The position numbers and the translations under genes were made by a program. From contig DASSKF010000053.1 in NCBI GenBank assembly GCA_035690725.1, positions 1 through 15,183 on the forward strand: a stretch of 15,183 bases of DNA, written 5' to 3'. This stretch comes from DASSKF01 sp035690725 (GTDB lineage Bacteria; Actinomycetota; Actinomycetes; Actinomycetales; Dermatophilaceae). Below the pieces are notes generated by a model, which saw only the letters and a program-made list of their open reading frames with translations, made no database searches and had not been told where the DNA came from. Positions 1 to 6,382 of the stretch are shown in pieces (position 1 is the stretch's first letter; every line of letters starts with the position of its first letter).

Positions 1-454
1 GCTCGCCCCGTGCCCTCACCGCGTCGAGCCGCAGCCGCACGAGCACCAGCGGCCCCCGGCGGCGGTGCGACTGCTCCACGAACTGCTCGTCCGGACGGCG
101 GACCACCGTGGGATCAGCGGTCACGGTGGCCTCGAAGATCAGCACCGCTCGCTCGGCCGCCAGCTGCGGGACCGGCCCGGCCGTCCGGGCCGCCGTGTGG
201 GCGGAGGCGGCCAGGAGGGTCAGTGCGGTCACGAGCAGGGTGAGGCTCAGTCCGGCGAGCCGTCCCCAGCGGGCCAGGAGCACGACACCCGCGAGCGCGG
301 CACCGGTGGCCACCAGCAGGAGCCGGCCCGCGGGCCACCCGAGCCCGACCGCCACCGCGCTCCACGCCACCAGGGCCGGCACCAGCAGGCGCACGTCCAC
401 CCGGCGCGGAGCCCGCGCCGGCGCGTCCCCGGAACCGACCGCCGGCGTCGTCAC
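1..454 (-). CDS. comEC: ComEC/Rec2-type DNA uptake channel protein, N-terminal part (partial)
   Basis: ComEC is the inner-membrane channel that carries single-stranded DNA into the cytoplasm during natural transformation. Only the first 151 codons are present; the gene runs off the left edge. The visible product begins MTTPAVGSGD and shows three hydrophobic segments near residues 22-40, 43-61 and 66-84, followed by a soluble stretch with the RAVLIFEATVTADP pattern. That is the arrangement of the N-terminal (DUF4131/OB-fold) part of actinobacterial ComEC. The competence and beta-lactamase-like domains lie outside the window. The GTG start was chosen because it overlaps the comEA stop by four bases (GTGA at 451-454), the usual translational coupling for this pair. 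The identification rests on the membrane pattern plus the position directly after comEA; the conserved core cannot be inspected here. Confidence 0.85.
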   Translation of the reverse strand, partial: MTTPAVGSGDAPARAPRRVDVRLLVPALVAWSAVAVGLGWPAGRLLLVATGAALAGVVLLARWGRLAGLSLTLLVTALTLLAASAHTAARTAGPVPQLAAERAVLIFEATVTADPTVVRRPDEQFVEQSHRRRGPLVLVRLRLDAVRARGE

Positions 455-1596
455 ACGGTGACCCGGGGCTGCAGGTCGGCGAACGTCTTGTCGCCGATGC
501 CGCTGACCTCGAGCAGCTCCTCCACCGAGGAGAACCGGCCGTGGGCCGTGCGCCACTCGAGGATTCGCTGGGCGAGCACCGGTCCCACGCCGGGCAGCGT
601 CTCCAGCTGCTCGGCCGTGGCCGCGTTGAGGTCGACCGGCGGCTCAGTGGTGCCCGCCGCGCCCGGCCCTGTGCCGACCGCGCCCGCTCCGGCCACGCCA
701 CCTGCCCCGCCCGCCGCACCGGGCGGCGGACCGGACCGCTCACCGGGCTTCGGGATGCGCACCTGCTCCCCGTCGGCGACCGGCCGGGCGAGGTTGACCG
801 CCCCCAGGTCGGCGTGCCGAGTGGCACCCCCGGCCGCCTCCACCGCGTCCTGCACCCGGTCGCCCTCCCGGAGCCGGACGACGCCCGGATGGCGCACCTG
901 GCCCACGACGTGCACGAGGAGCACCGCCGCGGCCGCAGGGGTCGATGCCGACCCCGACCCCGACGCCGAGGGCGTGGGCGTCGGTGCCGGCACCGCGGCC
1001 GCATCCGCCCCGGCGCTCCCCCCAGCCGCCCCACCCGACGCCGAGACACCCGACGTCGACCCACCCGGCGTCGGCTCGCCCGTGGCGGCGGTGACGGCAG
1101 CGACCGGCTGCGGCGCCGCCTGCTGCCGGGCGAGCAGCACCCGGACCCCGAACAACGCGGCGGCGAGCAGCAGGACCGCCGCCACGCCGACCACCGCGGC
1201 GACCCGCGGGTGCGCCCGGACGTCGACGAGGGACGCCGGCACCGTGACCACGCCCGGCCGAGGTGGGCGGTCCACCGGCTCCCCCTCCTCGTCGTCCGCC
1301 GCGGCAGTCCGATCCCGCTCCGCCGGGCCCGGCCGGCGACCGGCCCGGTGGCGCCCCGGCGGGCGGGCCGGCCGGCGACGCAGCCGCGGGAGGCGAGCTC
1401 GCGGCATACGGTCCGGCTCGGGCGTGGGGACGACCGACTCGCGGGTGGGCACCCAGCCGTCCTCCCGCGGCGCTGCCGGTGAGGCGACCGACGTGGGCGA
1501 GGAGGCCTCGCCAGGGGCACCTGCCGGTGGCGTGGGCAGCCCGAGCACCGCGGCGAGCCGGTGGGGAGGCGGGAGGTCGAGGTGGCGACGCGGCAT
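451..1596 (-). CDS. comEA: ComEA family competence DNA-binding protein
   Basis: ComEA is the membrane-anchored receptor that binds double-stranded DNA and passes it to the ComEC channel. The 381-residue product has a long Pro/Arg-rich cytoplasmic N-terminus (1-130), one membrane segment (about 131-156), an Ala/Gly/Pro/Ser linker, an SLBB domain (about 225-283, VHVVGQVRHPGVVRL), a second flexible linker and a C-terminal helix-hairpin-helix pair (320-381). The HhH region shows LNAAT (323-327), LPGVGPVLAQRI (334-345), GRFSSVEEL and VSGIGDKT (364-371). The order is typical of Gram-positive ComEA, but the 130-residue N-terminal extension is long. The ATG at 1596 sits six bases after a TAGCGT -10 element with no Shine-Dalgarno, suggesting a leaderless mRNA. 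An internal in-frame ATG at codon 64 is an alternative start. It is coupled to comEC by a GTGA overlap. Confidence 0.93.
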   Translation of the reverse strand: MPRRHLDLPPPHRLAAVLGLPTPPAGAPGEASSPTSVASPAAPREDGWVPTRESVVPTPEPDRMPRARLPRLRRRPARPPGRHRAGRRPGPAERDRTAAADDEEGEPVDRPPRPGVVTVPASLVDVRAHPRVAAVVGVAAVLLLAAALFGVRVLLARQQAAPQPVAAVTAATGEPTPGGSTSGVSASGGAAGGSAGADAAAVPAPTPTPSASGSGSASTPAAAAVLLVHVVGQVRHPGVVRLREGDRVQDAVEAAGGATRHADLGAVNLARPVADGEQVRIPKPGERSGPPPGAAGGAGGVAGAGAVGTGPGAAGTTEPPVDLNAATAEQLETLPGVGPVLAQRILEWRTAHGRFSSVEELLEVSGIGDKTFADLQPRVTV

Positions 1597-1602
1597 ACCG
1601 GG

Positions 1603-1608
1603 ACGCTA
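1603..1608 (-). promoter_or_regulatory. -10 element of a probable leaderless comEA promoter
   Basis: TAGCGT on the minus strand fits the actinobacterial TANNNT -10 consensus. Six bases separate it from the comEA ATG, so the first transcribed base would be at or next to the start codon. No clear -35 hexamer is seen. It is supported by the same geometry in front of four other start codons in this window. Confidence 0.5.
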
Positions 1609-1659
1609 GGAAGCCCCCGGCTGGCGCGGGGAGGGTCAGCGCGACCGGTGTGCACACAC

Positions 1660-1698
1660 GGAACGAGGGTGACCACCCATGTGGATCACCCTCGTTCC
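1660..1698. repeat. Long perfect inverted repeat (stem-loop 1)
   Basis: Arms GGAACGAGGGTGA (1660-1672) and TCACCCTCGTTCC (1686-1698) are perfectly complementary over 13 bp. The stem continues as CCAC (1673-1676) with GTGG (1681-1684), leaving a single bulged A at 1685 and a CCAT loop. No T-tract follows on either strand, and both flanking genes start away from it, so it is not a normal terminator for them. An operator for a dimeric regulator or part of a structured RNA are both possible. Confidence 0.85.
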
Positions 1699-1724
1699 TG
1701 CCCCTGCGTTACCGCGCCCGGTGA

Positions 1725-1761
1725 GGACGCTGCCGTGGCACCTCCACCACGGGTGGCGTCC
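1725..1761. repeat. Nested stem-loop 2
   Basis: The outer stem is GGACGC (1725-1730) with GCGTCC (1756-1761). The inner stem is CCGTGG (1733-1738) with CCACGG (1747-1752). They are separated by a small internal loop (TG/GTG) and capped by an eight-base loop. All pairs are Watson-Crick. Confidence 0.7.
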
Positions 1762-1775
1762 GCGACCCTTCCCGA

Positions 1776-1804
1776 GTGGCGACCGGAGATCAGTGGTCGC
1801 CCAC
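1776..1804. repeat. Stem-loop 3
   Basis: GGCGACC (1778-1784) pairs perfectly with GGTCGCC (1795-1801) around a ten-base loop; GT/AC extend it past one bulged base. The GCGACC half also occurs at 1762-1767 and 1863-1868, so three copies could compete for the single GGTCGC partner. That would allow alternative folds. Confidence 0.6.
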
Positions 1805-1814
1805 CGGAGCCCGC

Positions 1815-1860
1815 CTGCGCGTGAGGATCGGGACACCGCAGACCCGATCTCCACGCGCAG
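1815..1860. repeat. Stem-loop 4, 18-bp imperfect inverted repeat
   Basis: Arms at 1815-1832 and 1843-1860 pair at 16 of 18 positions as Watson-Crick, with one G-T wobble and one A-C mismatch side by side. The loop is ten bases. It begins CTGCGCGTG and closes with CACGCGCAG. Confidence 0.75.
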
Positions 1861-1866
1861 ACGCGA

Positions 1867-1880
1867 CCTTCCCTGGAAGG
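1867..1880 (+). promoter_or_regulatory. Short hairpin over a Shine-Dalgarno-like GGAAGG
   Basis: CCTTCC (1867-1872) can pair with GGAAGG (1875-1880), but the loop would be only two bases, so the outer pairs probably open. GGAAGGA lies ten bases before an ATG at 1892 that opens a 51-codon frame overlapping the regulator start. The codon use of that frame is poor, so translation is doubtful. If the region is transcribed on the plus strand, this would hide a ribosome binding site. Confidence 0.3.
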
Positions 1881-2015
1881 AACGCAGTCCCATGTCTAGC
1901 GGATCGGCAGCTGGCTGTGGTCCACTTCTCGTGGCACAACGCGGACATGACCGGGATGGGACAGGCGACCGGCACGTGAGACCAGCCGGGAACGGAACGA
2001 CGGAGGGGAGCGGGC

Positions 2016-2978
2016 GTGCTCGAGGCCCTCGGCGTGAGCACCGGTGACGAGGAGACCTACCTCGCCCTGCTGAAGAACCCGCACTGCACCATGGCGGTGC
2101 TCGCGGCCGAGGTGGGCCGCTCCCCCGCCGCCACCCGCTCGGCGGTGGCACGGCTGGAGGAGCTCGGCTTCGTCGCGCGGACCGTCACCTCGCCCGCGTC
2201 CCTGGTCGCCACACCGCCGGACGCCGCCGTGAACGCGCTCGTCGTCCGCCGCCAGGAGGAGCTTGCCGAGGCACGCGCTGCGGGCGCCCGGCTGGCGGAG
2301 AGCTTCCCTCGCGAGCTGCAGTTCCGCCCGGACGAGCTGGTCGACATCGTCCTCGGGGTGGAGGCCGTGCAGGCCCGGTTCGTGCAGCTCAGCCACGGTG
2401 CCCGCGAGCAGATCTGCGTGCTGGACCGGCCGCCCTACGTGCAGGCGATCGGCCCGGCCAACGTGTCCGAGAACGACGTGCTGTCCCGCAACGTGGTGGT
2501 GCGGGCGATCTACTGCCCCGAGTCGTTCGAGCTGCCGGGCGCATTCGACCGCGCCATGGCGGCCGTCGCGGACGGGGAGCAGGCGCGGGTGAGCAACGAG
2601 GTCCCGATGAAGCTGGCCGTCGCGGACGGCTCGCACGCCCTGATGCCGTTGACCAACGACGGCGTGGTCGACGCCGCCCTCGTCGTGCGATCCCCCAGCG
2701 TCGTCGCGGCGCTGGTGCAGCTGTTCGAGCTGCTGTGGCGGCAGGCGAGCCCGCTCCCCGCATGGGACGGTGACCCGGCGAGTGCCACCCACGAGGAGAC
2801 CGTGGACACCGGCCTGGTGGCCCTGCTCGCCACCGGCCTGAAGGACGAGGCGATCGCCCGCGACCTGGACGTGAGCGTGCGGACGCTGCGCCGGCGGACC
2901 TCGGCGCTGCTCGAGCTGCTGGGCGCCCGGAACCGGTTCCAGGCCGGGGTGCAGGCCGCCCGCCGCGGGCTCATCTGA
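2016..2978 (+). CDS. TrmB-like / LuxR-type HTH transcriptional regulator
   Basis: This is a probable one-component DNA-binding regulator of 320 residues. Residues 1-65 form a winged helix of the TrmB kind (EALGVSTGDEETYLALLK, then EVGRSPAATRSAVARLEELGFV). The middle (about 105-245) resembles the ligand-binding/PLD-like region of TrmB proteins. The C-terminus (about 264-318) is a LuxR-type HTH with LLATGLKDEAIARDLDVSVRTLRRR. Two DNA-binding domains flanking a sensor region recur in actinobacterial regulators, often beside small specialised-metabolism loci; none is visible here. The GTG start has a strong GGAGGGG Shine-Dalgarno five bases upstream (from 2002), and an in-frame stop at 1977-1979 excludes longer forms. 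It lies downstream of the stem-loop interval and converges on the metallophosphoesterase with 13 bases between stops. Its target is unknown; self-regulation or comEA are possible by position only. Confidence 0.85.
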   Translation: MLEALGVSTGDEETYLALLKNPHCTMAVLAAEVGRSPAATRSAVARLEELGFVARTVTSPASLVATPPDAAVNALVVRRQEELAEARAAGARLAESFPRELQFRPDELVDIVLGVEAVQARFVQLSHGAREQICVLDRPPYVQAIGPANVSENDVLSRNVVVRAIYCPESFELPGAFDRAMAAVADGEQARVSNEVPMKLAVADGSHALMPLTNDGVVDAALVVRSPSVVAALVQLFELLWRQASPLPAWDGDPASATHEETVDTGLVALLATGLKDEAIARDLDVSVRTLRRRTSALLELLGARNRFQAGVQAARRGLI

Positions 2979-2991
2979 GGGTTCGCCGCCG

Positions 2992-4767
2992 TCAGTCGCT
3001 CGACGACGGCGCCCGGGTGTTCGCCTGCTCGGGCACATCGTAGGGCTGGCCGTCGAACGACCCGATGTGGTGCGTCTCGCCGGCCTGGAAGTCGCCGTCG
3101 CGGTCGGTGGAGAGCTCCTGCACGGCGGTGACCAGGCCGCTGTCGTTGTTGACGACCATGATCGCCGCGGAGGCCCGTTTGCCGGGGATGGTCTGCGGGG
3201 TGGAGAAGTGGCTCAGCGACTGCACCGGGCTGACACCGCCGGCGGTCCCGAGCTCCATCACCACGCTCCAGGTGCCGTCACTGTTGCCGACGACGCGGTA
3301 GTGGAACTCGCGGTGCCAGTGGCCGTAGGCCACCGCGCTGGCCTCGAGGTCGGGCACCCCGTCGTCCGGGTGGTCCCCGGCGTCCGGGTCCGCGAGCCGC
3401 TGGTCGCCGGCGAACCAGTTGGTCATGCCGTCCTTGGTCATGTCCGGGATCTGCAGGAGCGGCTCGAGCGCCTCCGGCTCGTGGGCCATCGCGATCGTGG
3501 GGTCGGAGCTGTCGACCCGCTGCTTGAGGATCTCGCCGGCCTCCTTCTCGGTCATGTCGCCCGTGCCCGGCCGCTGCACGTTGTCCGCGACGAACAGCGC
3601 TCCCTGCTTGGTGAGGTTGGGGTCGATGACCCCGACGGCACTCAGTCCGTTGCCGATGTCGACGGCCGGGCCGGACAGCACGGTCATGCCGGCGTCCCGC
3701 ATCTGCTGGATGGTCAGGTGGCTGTCGTGGTTGCCGACCACGGCGTAGCTGCGGGCGGCGATCTTCGCCATGTTGTCGACCGCCGACTTGTCCGCCGCGC
3801 CACCGTAGGCCTGGTCCCCGTCGAACAGCGCGACCTGCAGCGTCCCCTCCCCGTAGCTGTCGTTCACCTCGGCGACCAGTTGCCGGTACACCTTGATCAT
3901 GTCGGCGTTGGAGTGCATGTCCGACAGCAGCAGCACCGCGGTCTCCCCCTCCCCGGGCGAGGCGATCTGGCCTGCTGACACTGCCTGGCCGATGGTCTCG
4001 TCGGCGTTGGCGAGGAACTCCTGGTTGGCCTGCTCCTCCCGGTCGAGCTGGGCGCGGGCGAGCGGCACGACCCCGTCGATCAGGGCCGCCGTCGTCCGGC
4101 TGTCGACGACGGCGTTCTTCAGCGGCGTGTCGGCCAGGACCTCGACCGGGTAGGTCGGTTCGGGCAGCTCGTTCACCGACTTCCACTCCAGGTAGCGGTG
4201 CACCGAGTAGCCGCTCGAGATGATGAAGAGCACGCCGATGGTGGCCGCCAGGGTGCGCCGGGTCGAGGCCGCACCGTGCAGGCTGGAGATCACGAACGCG
4301 ACGAGGGCCAGGACCAGCCCTGCCTCGAGCTCGGTGCGCAGCACCGTGCTCGTGACGGCGTCCGCCATGGCGTTGCTGTAACCGGCCCGGATCTCGTCGG
4401 GGTCCTGGAACATACCGGCGTAGGCCCGGCGGACCCGCTTCAGCTCGGGCGAGTCGACGCTGTGGATCTTCGACAGGTTCGCGGGGAGGCCATCCAGCTT
4501 GACGTTCATGCCCACGCCGTACTGGGTGAAGTCGGAGTCGTAGATCGTCCCGAGCAGGCCGGTGTCGAGCGAGGAGTACCCGGGCTTGAGGCTCAGCGTC
4601 GCCGGGACGATCCCGAAGTCGTCCTTCACCTCGGTCTCGGTGAGGCCGAAGATGACGGCGACCGGGAACGCGGCGATCGCCCCGCCGACCAGGCAGGCCA
4701 GCAGGCGCAGGAGCACACGTCGCCACGGGCGCGTCGGGCGTCGCACCCGGGGACGGGTCGTGTGCAC
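2992..4767 (-). CDS. Membrane-anchored metallophosphoesterase
   Basis: This 591-residue calcineurin-like phosphoesterase is fixed in the membrane by three hydrophobic segments (about 18-41, 149-163, 172-186). The Arg-rich N-terminus and the RR between segments two and three argue for an inside N-terminus, which places the catalytic domain outside the cell. The binuclear metal motifs are in order: SDMH (D283, H285), DGD (316-318), GNHD (345-348), AHE (H429) and GHWH (482-485). A roughly 100-residue extracytoplasmic segment lies between the first two membrane segments. The substrate is unknown; phosphomonoesters, diesters, nucleotides or cell-envelope lipids are all possible. The GTG start follows a TAGCCT -10 element by seven bases, with no Shine-Dalgarno, suggesting a leaderless mRNA. 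It lies 94 bases beyond plsY on the same strand and could also receive read-through from that operon. Confidence 0.88.
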   Translation of the reverse strand: MHTTRPRVRRPTRPWRRVLLRLLACLVGGAIAAFPVAVIFGLTETEVKDDFGIVPATLSLKPGYSSLDTGLLGTIYDSDFTQYGVGMNVKLDGLPANLSKIHSVDSPELKRVRRAYAGMFQDPDEIRAGYSNAMADAVTSTVLRTELEAGLVLALVAFVISSLHGAASTRRTLAATIGVLFIISSGYSVHRYLEWKSVNELPEPTYPVEVLADTPLKNAVVDSRTTAALIDGVVPLARAQLDREEQANQEFLANADETIGQAVSAGQIASPGEGETAVLLLSDMHSNADMIKVYRQLVAEVNDSYGEGTLQVALFDGDQAYGGAADKSAVDNMAKIAARSYAVVGNHDSHLTIQQMRDAGMTVLSGPAVDIGNGLSAVGVIDPNLTKQGALFVADNVQRPGTGDMTEKEAGEILKQRVDSSDPTIAMAHEPEALEPLLQIPDMTKDGMTNWFAGDQRLADPDAGDHPDDGVPDLEASAVAYGHWHREFHYRVVGNSDGTWSVVMELGTAGGVSPVQSLSHFSTPQTIPGKRASAAIMVVNNDSGLVTAVQELSTDRDGDFQAGETHHIGSFDGQPYDVPEQANTRAPSSSD

Positions 4768-4774
4768 GTCTACG

Positions 4775-4780
4775 AGGCTA
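4775..4780 (-). promoter_or_regulatory. -10 element of a probable leaderless metallophosphoesterase promoter
   Basis: TAGCCT (TANNNT) lies seven bases before the GTG start. No -35 is obvious. The same spacing recurs at other genes in the window. Confidence 0.45.
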
Positions 4781-4861
4781 AGTCAGTCGCGGTGGCGCTG
4801 CCCCGGGGCGGGGTGGGCACCGGCGCCCGGCGGACCGCCGAAACCCCCCGGCAGTCCCGCG

Positions 4862-5455
4862 TCAGCGACGCCCGGCCGCCCACAGGACGAGGTTGCGGCG
4901 GTGCCGCACCGCGACGAGCACGGCGAGCGCCACGACCCACACCCGTGCCGCCAGCTGGGGGTCGGGCACCGGCACGACGAACGCGAGCACTGCGAGCGCC
5001 AACGCGGCGCTGAGCGATGCCAGCGCCACCCACCTGCGGACGGCCAGCACGACGGCGAACACGACCAGCATCCCGAGGGCGTGCCACGGCAGCACCGCGA
5101 GGACGGCGCCGAGGGCCGTCGCCACCCCCTTGCCGCCGCGCCAGCGCAGGAACGGCGAGAACATGTGCCCGAGCACGGCGGCCAGCCCCACGGCATACGC
5201 AGTCAACCGGTCGACCAGCAGCAGGGTGAGCAGGGTCGGGACCAGCCCCTTGAGCACGTCGAGCAGGGCCACGATGACGCCGTAGCGCACGCCGAGGAGG
5301 CGGCCGGCGTTGGTGGCACCGGGGTTGCCCGAGCCGAGCCGCAGGTCCCCCTTGCGGGCGCGGGCGACCATCGTCGCGGGGCTGACCGCCCCCACCAGGA
5401 ACGCCGCCACGGTGAGCACCGCCAGCAGCAGCCACTGCCCCGAGGTCGCCGGCAC
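4862..5455 (-). CDS. plsY: Acyl-phosphate:glycerol-3-phosphate acyltransferase PlsY
   Basis: PlsY is an integral membrane enzyme that moves an acyl group from acyl-phosphate to position 1 of glycerol-3-phosphate, giving lysophosphatidic acid, the first step of phospholipid synthesis. The 197-residue length is normal for the family. Conserved motifs are visible: GSGNPGATNAGR (41-52), GHMFSPFLRWRGGKG (96-110, with the GGKG phosphate-binding turn) and RHRRNL (184-189). The rest is mostly hydrophobic helices. The GTG start lies two bases after the degV stop, so translation is probably coupled. No PlsX is in the window. The DegV neighbour suggests acyl-phosphate could come from a fatty acid kinase (FakA/FakB) route. 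Confidence 0.95.
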   Translation of the reverse strand: MPATSGQWLLLAVLTVAAFLVGAVSPATMVARARKGDLRLGSGNPGATNAGRLLGVRYGVIVALLDVLKGLVPTLLTLLLVDRLTAYAVGLAAVLGHMFSPFLRWRGGKGVATALGAVLAVLPWHALGMLVVFAVVLAVRRWVALASLSAALALAVLAFVVPVPDPQLAARVWVVALAVLVAVRHRRNLVLWAAGRR

Positions 5456-5457
5456 GC

Positions 5458-6378
5458 TCAGCGCCCCGGTGCCACAGGGGCGTCCGCCTCGGGACCGCCC
5501 GGGTGCCAGGGAGCCGGGCGCGGCGAGACCACCACGGCGATGGTGCCCGGCCCGACGTGGGCACCGACGACGGCCGTCAGCTCCACGAGCCGCACCTCCC
5601 GCGCGGAGCGCACCGACGAGCGCAGCCGCTCGAGGAGGTCGGTCGCCCGGTCCTCGGAGTCGAGGTGGTGCACGGCGATGTCGACGCCCTCCCCGCTCGA
5701 CCCGGGACCGGTCGCCGCCTCTGCCGCCGTGACCGAGCGCTGCTCCATCCGGCTGATCGCGCGGGAGGCGGTCCGGACCTTCTCCAGCGGCACGATCCGC
5801 CCGTCGTCCAGGCCGAGGAGCGGCTTGATCGCGAGCGCCGAGCCGAGCCAGGCCGACGCCGCACCGATCCGGCCGCCGCGTCGCAGGTGCTCGAGGGTGT
5901 CGACGTAGACGACGGTGCTGGCCGCGGCCGCCCGCGAGCGCGCGACCTGCGCCGCCTCGGTGACCGAGGCGCCCCGGGACGCGGCGTCGACGGCCGAGAG
6001 CACGGCATACCCGAGGGCCATGCCGAGCACCCGGGAGTCCACGACCTCCACCGGGACCGGGGACTGCCGCGCGGCCAGCTGCGCGCCCTCGACGGTCGCG
6101 GACAGCTCGCCGGAGATGTGCACCGACAGCACCGCGTCCGCGCCACCGGCGGCCGCCTCCTCGTAGGCCCGCAGGAACGCGCCGGGTGCGGGCCGGGACG
6201 TGTGCGCCCCGGTGCCCGCCCGCATCGCCGTGACGAGCCGGGTGGGCGACCCGTCGACGCCCTCGCCCGGGTCGTCCCCGTCGACCTGCACGTGCAGCGG
6301 CACGACCCGTATGCCGTGCCGCGCCACGAGCTCCGACGGCAGGGAGGCCGTGGAGTCGGTGACGATCGCGATGTCCAC
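5458..6378 (-). CDS. DegV family fatty-acid-binding protein (FakB-like)
   Basis: DegV proteins bind one fatty acid in a deep pocket. In Firmicutes the FakB members present it to the kinase FakA, which makes acyl-phosphate. The 306-residue product starts VDIAIVTDSTASLP and shows TDST (7-10), HTSRPAPG (59-66, the Thr-Ser that holds the carboxylate), SVHISGELSAT (85-95), LRRGGRIG (165-172) and VVGAHVGPGTIAV (270-282). The GTG at 6378 was chosen because the conserved beta-strand starts there and it lies four bases after the leuS stop. A longer reading frame upstream only repeats leuS out of frame. It sits between leuS and plsY in an operon with 2-4 base gaps. Family identity is clear; a role in feeding PlsY is inferred. 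Confidence 0.92.
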   Translation of the reverse strand: MDIAIVTDSTASLPSELVARHGIRVVPLHVQVDGDDPGEGVDGSPTRLVTAMRAGTGAHTSRPAPGAFLRAYEEAAAGGADAVLSVHISGELSATVEGAQLAARQSPVPVEVVDSRVLGMALGYAVLSAVDAASRGASVTEAAQVARSRAAAASTVVYVDTLEHLRRGGRIGAASAWLGSALAIKPLLGLDDGRIVPLEKVRTASRAISRMEQRSVTAAEAATGPGSSGEGVDIAVHHLDSEDRATDLLERLRSSVRSAREVRLVELTAVVGAHVGPGTIAVVVSPRPAPWHPGGPEADAPVAPGR

Positions 6379-6382
6379 TGGC

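Larger units (their letters stand above)
1597..2015. other. Non-coding interval with five consecutive stem-loops
   Basis: These 419 bases separate divergent comEA and the TrmB/LuxR regulator. I find no convincing gene: the short ORFs here have poor third-position GC or no usable start. The interval contains stem-loops at 1660-1698, 1725-1761, 1776-1804, 1815-1860 and 1867-1880, so more than half of 1660-1880 is in inverted repeats. Divergent genes do not need terminators between them. The array may therefore be a structured 5' leader of the regulator, an independent small RNA or a multi-site operator. Pairing is equally good on both strands, so the transcribed strand cannot be told. No tRNA, 4.5S, tmRNA, RNase P or familiar riboswitch signature was recognised. 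Confidence 0.6.

Noticed and set aside
114..1676. A 520-codon minus-strand frame overlapping comEA and comEC
   Set aside because: Arg/Pro/Ser-rich out-of-frame reading; comEA and comEC in the other frames have recognisable domains and a coupled start/stop.
1733..1860. Possible c-di-AMP or cobalamin riboswitch
   Set aside because: None of the conserved boxes of these families is present; only generic stems are seen.
1867..1891. Resemblance of CTGGAAGGAACGCAGTCC to the signal recognition particle RNA core
   Set aside because: The SRP core needs GGTCAGG paired opposite CCGGAAGGAAGCAGCC with a GGAA tetraloop; the 5' partner is missing and the loop does not close properly.
1776..1979. 67-codon frame in the same phase as the regulator, ending 36 bases before it
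   Set aside because: Most of it runs through the inverted repeats; only the last 20-25 codons have good codon bias, and they lack a convincing start. Could be an old extension of the regulator but not supported.
1892..2047. 51-codon plus-strand frame with a GGAAGGA upstream (MSSGSAAGCG...)
   Set aside because: Poor third-position GC, overlap with the regulator start and no recognisable product. Kept only as a possible leader ORF in the stem-loop interval.
4828..4840. CGGCG-GAC-CGCCG hairpin after plsY as a terminator
   Set aside because: Only 5 bp with a triloop; on the transcribed strand the T-run precedes rather than follows the stem. Too weak to call.
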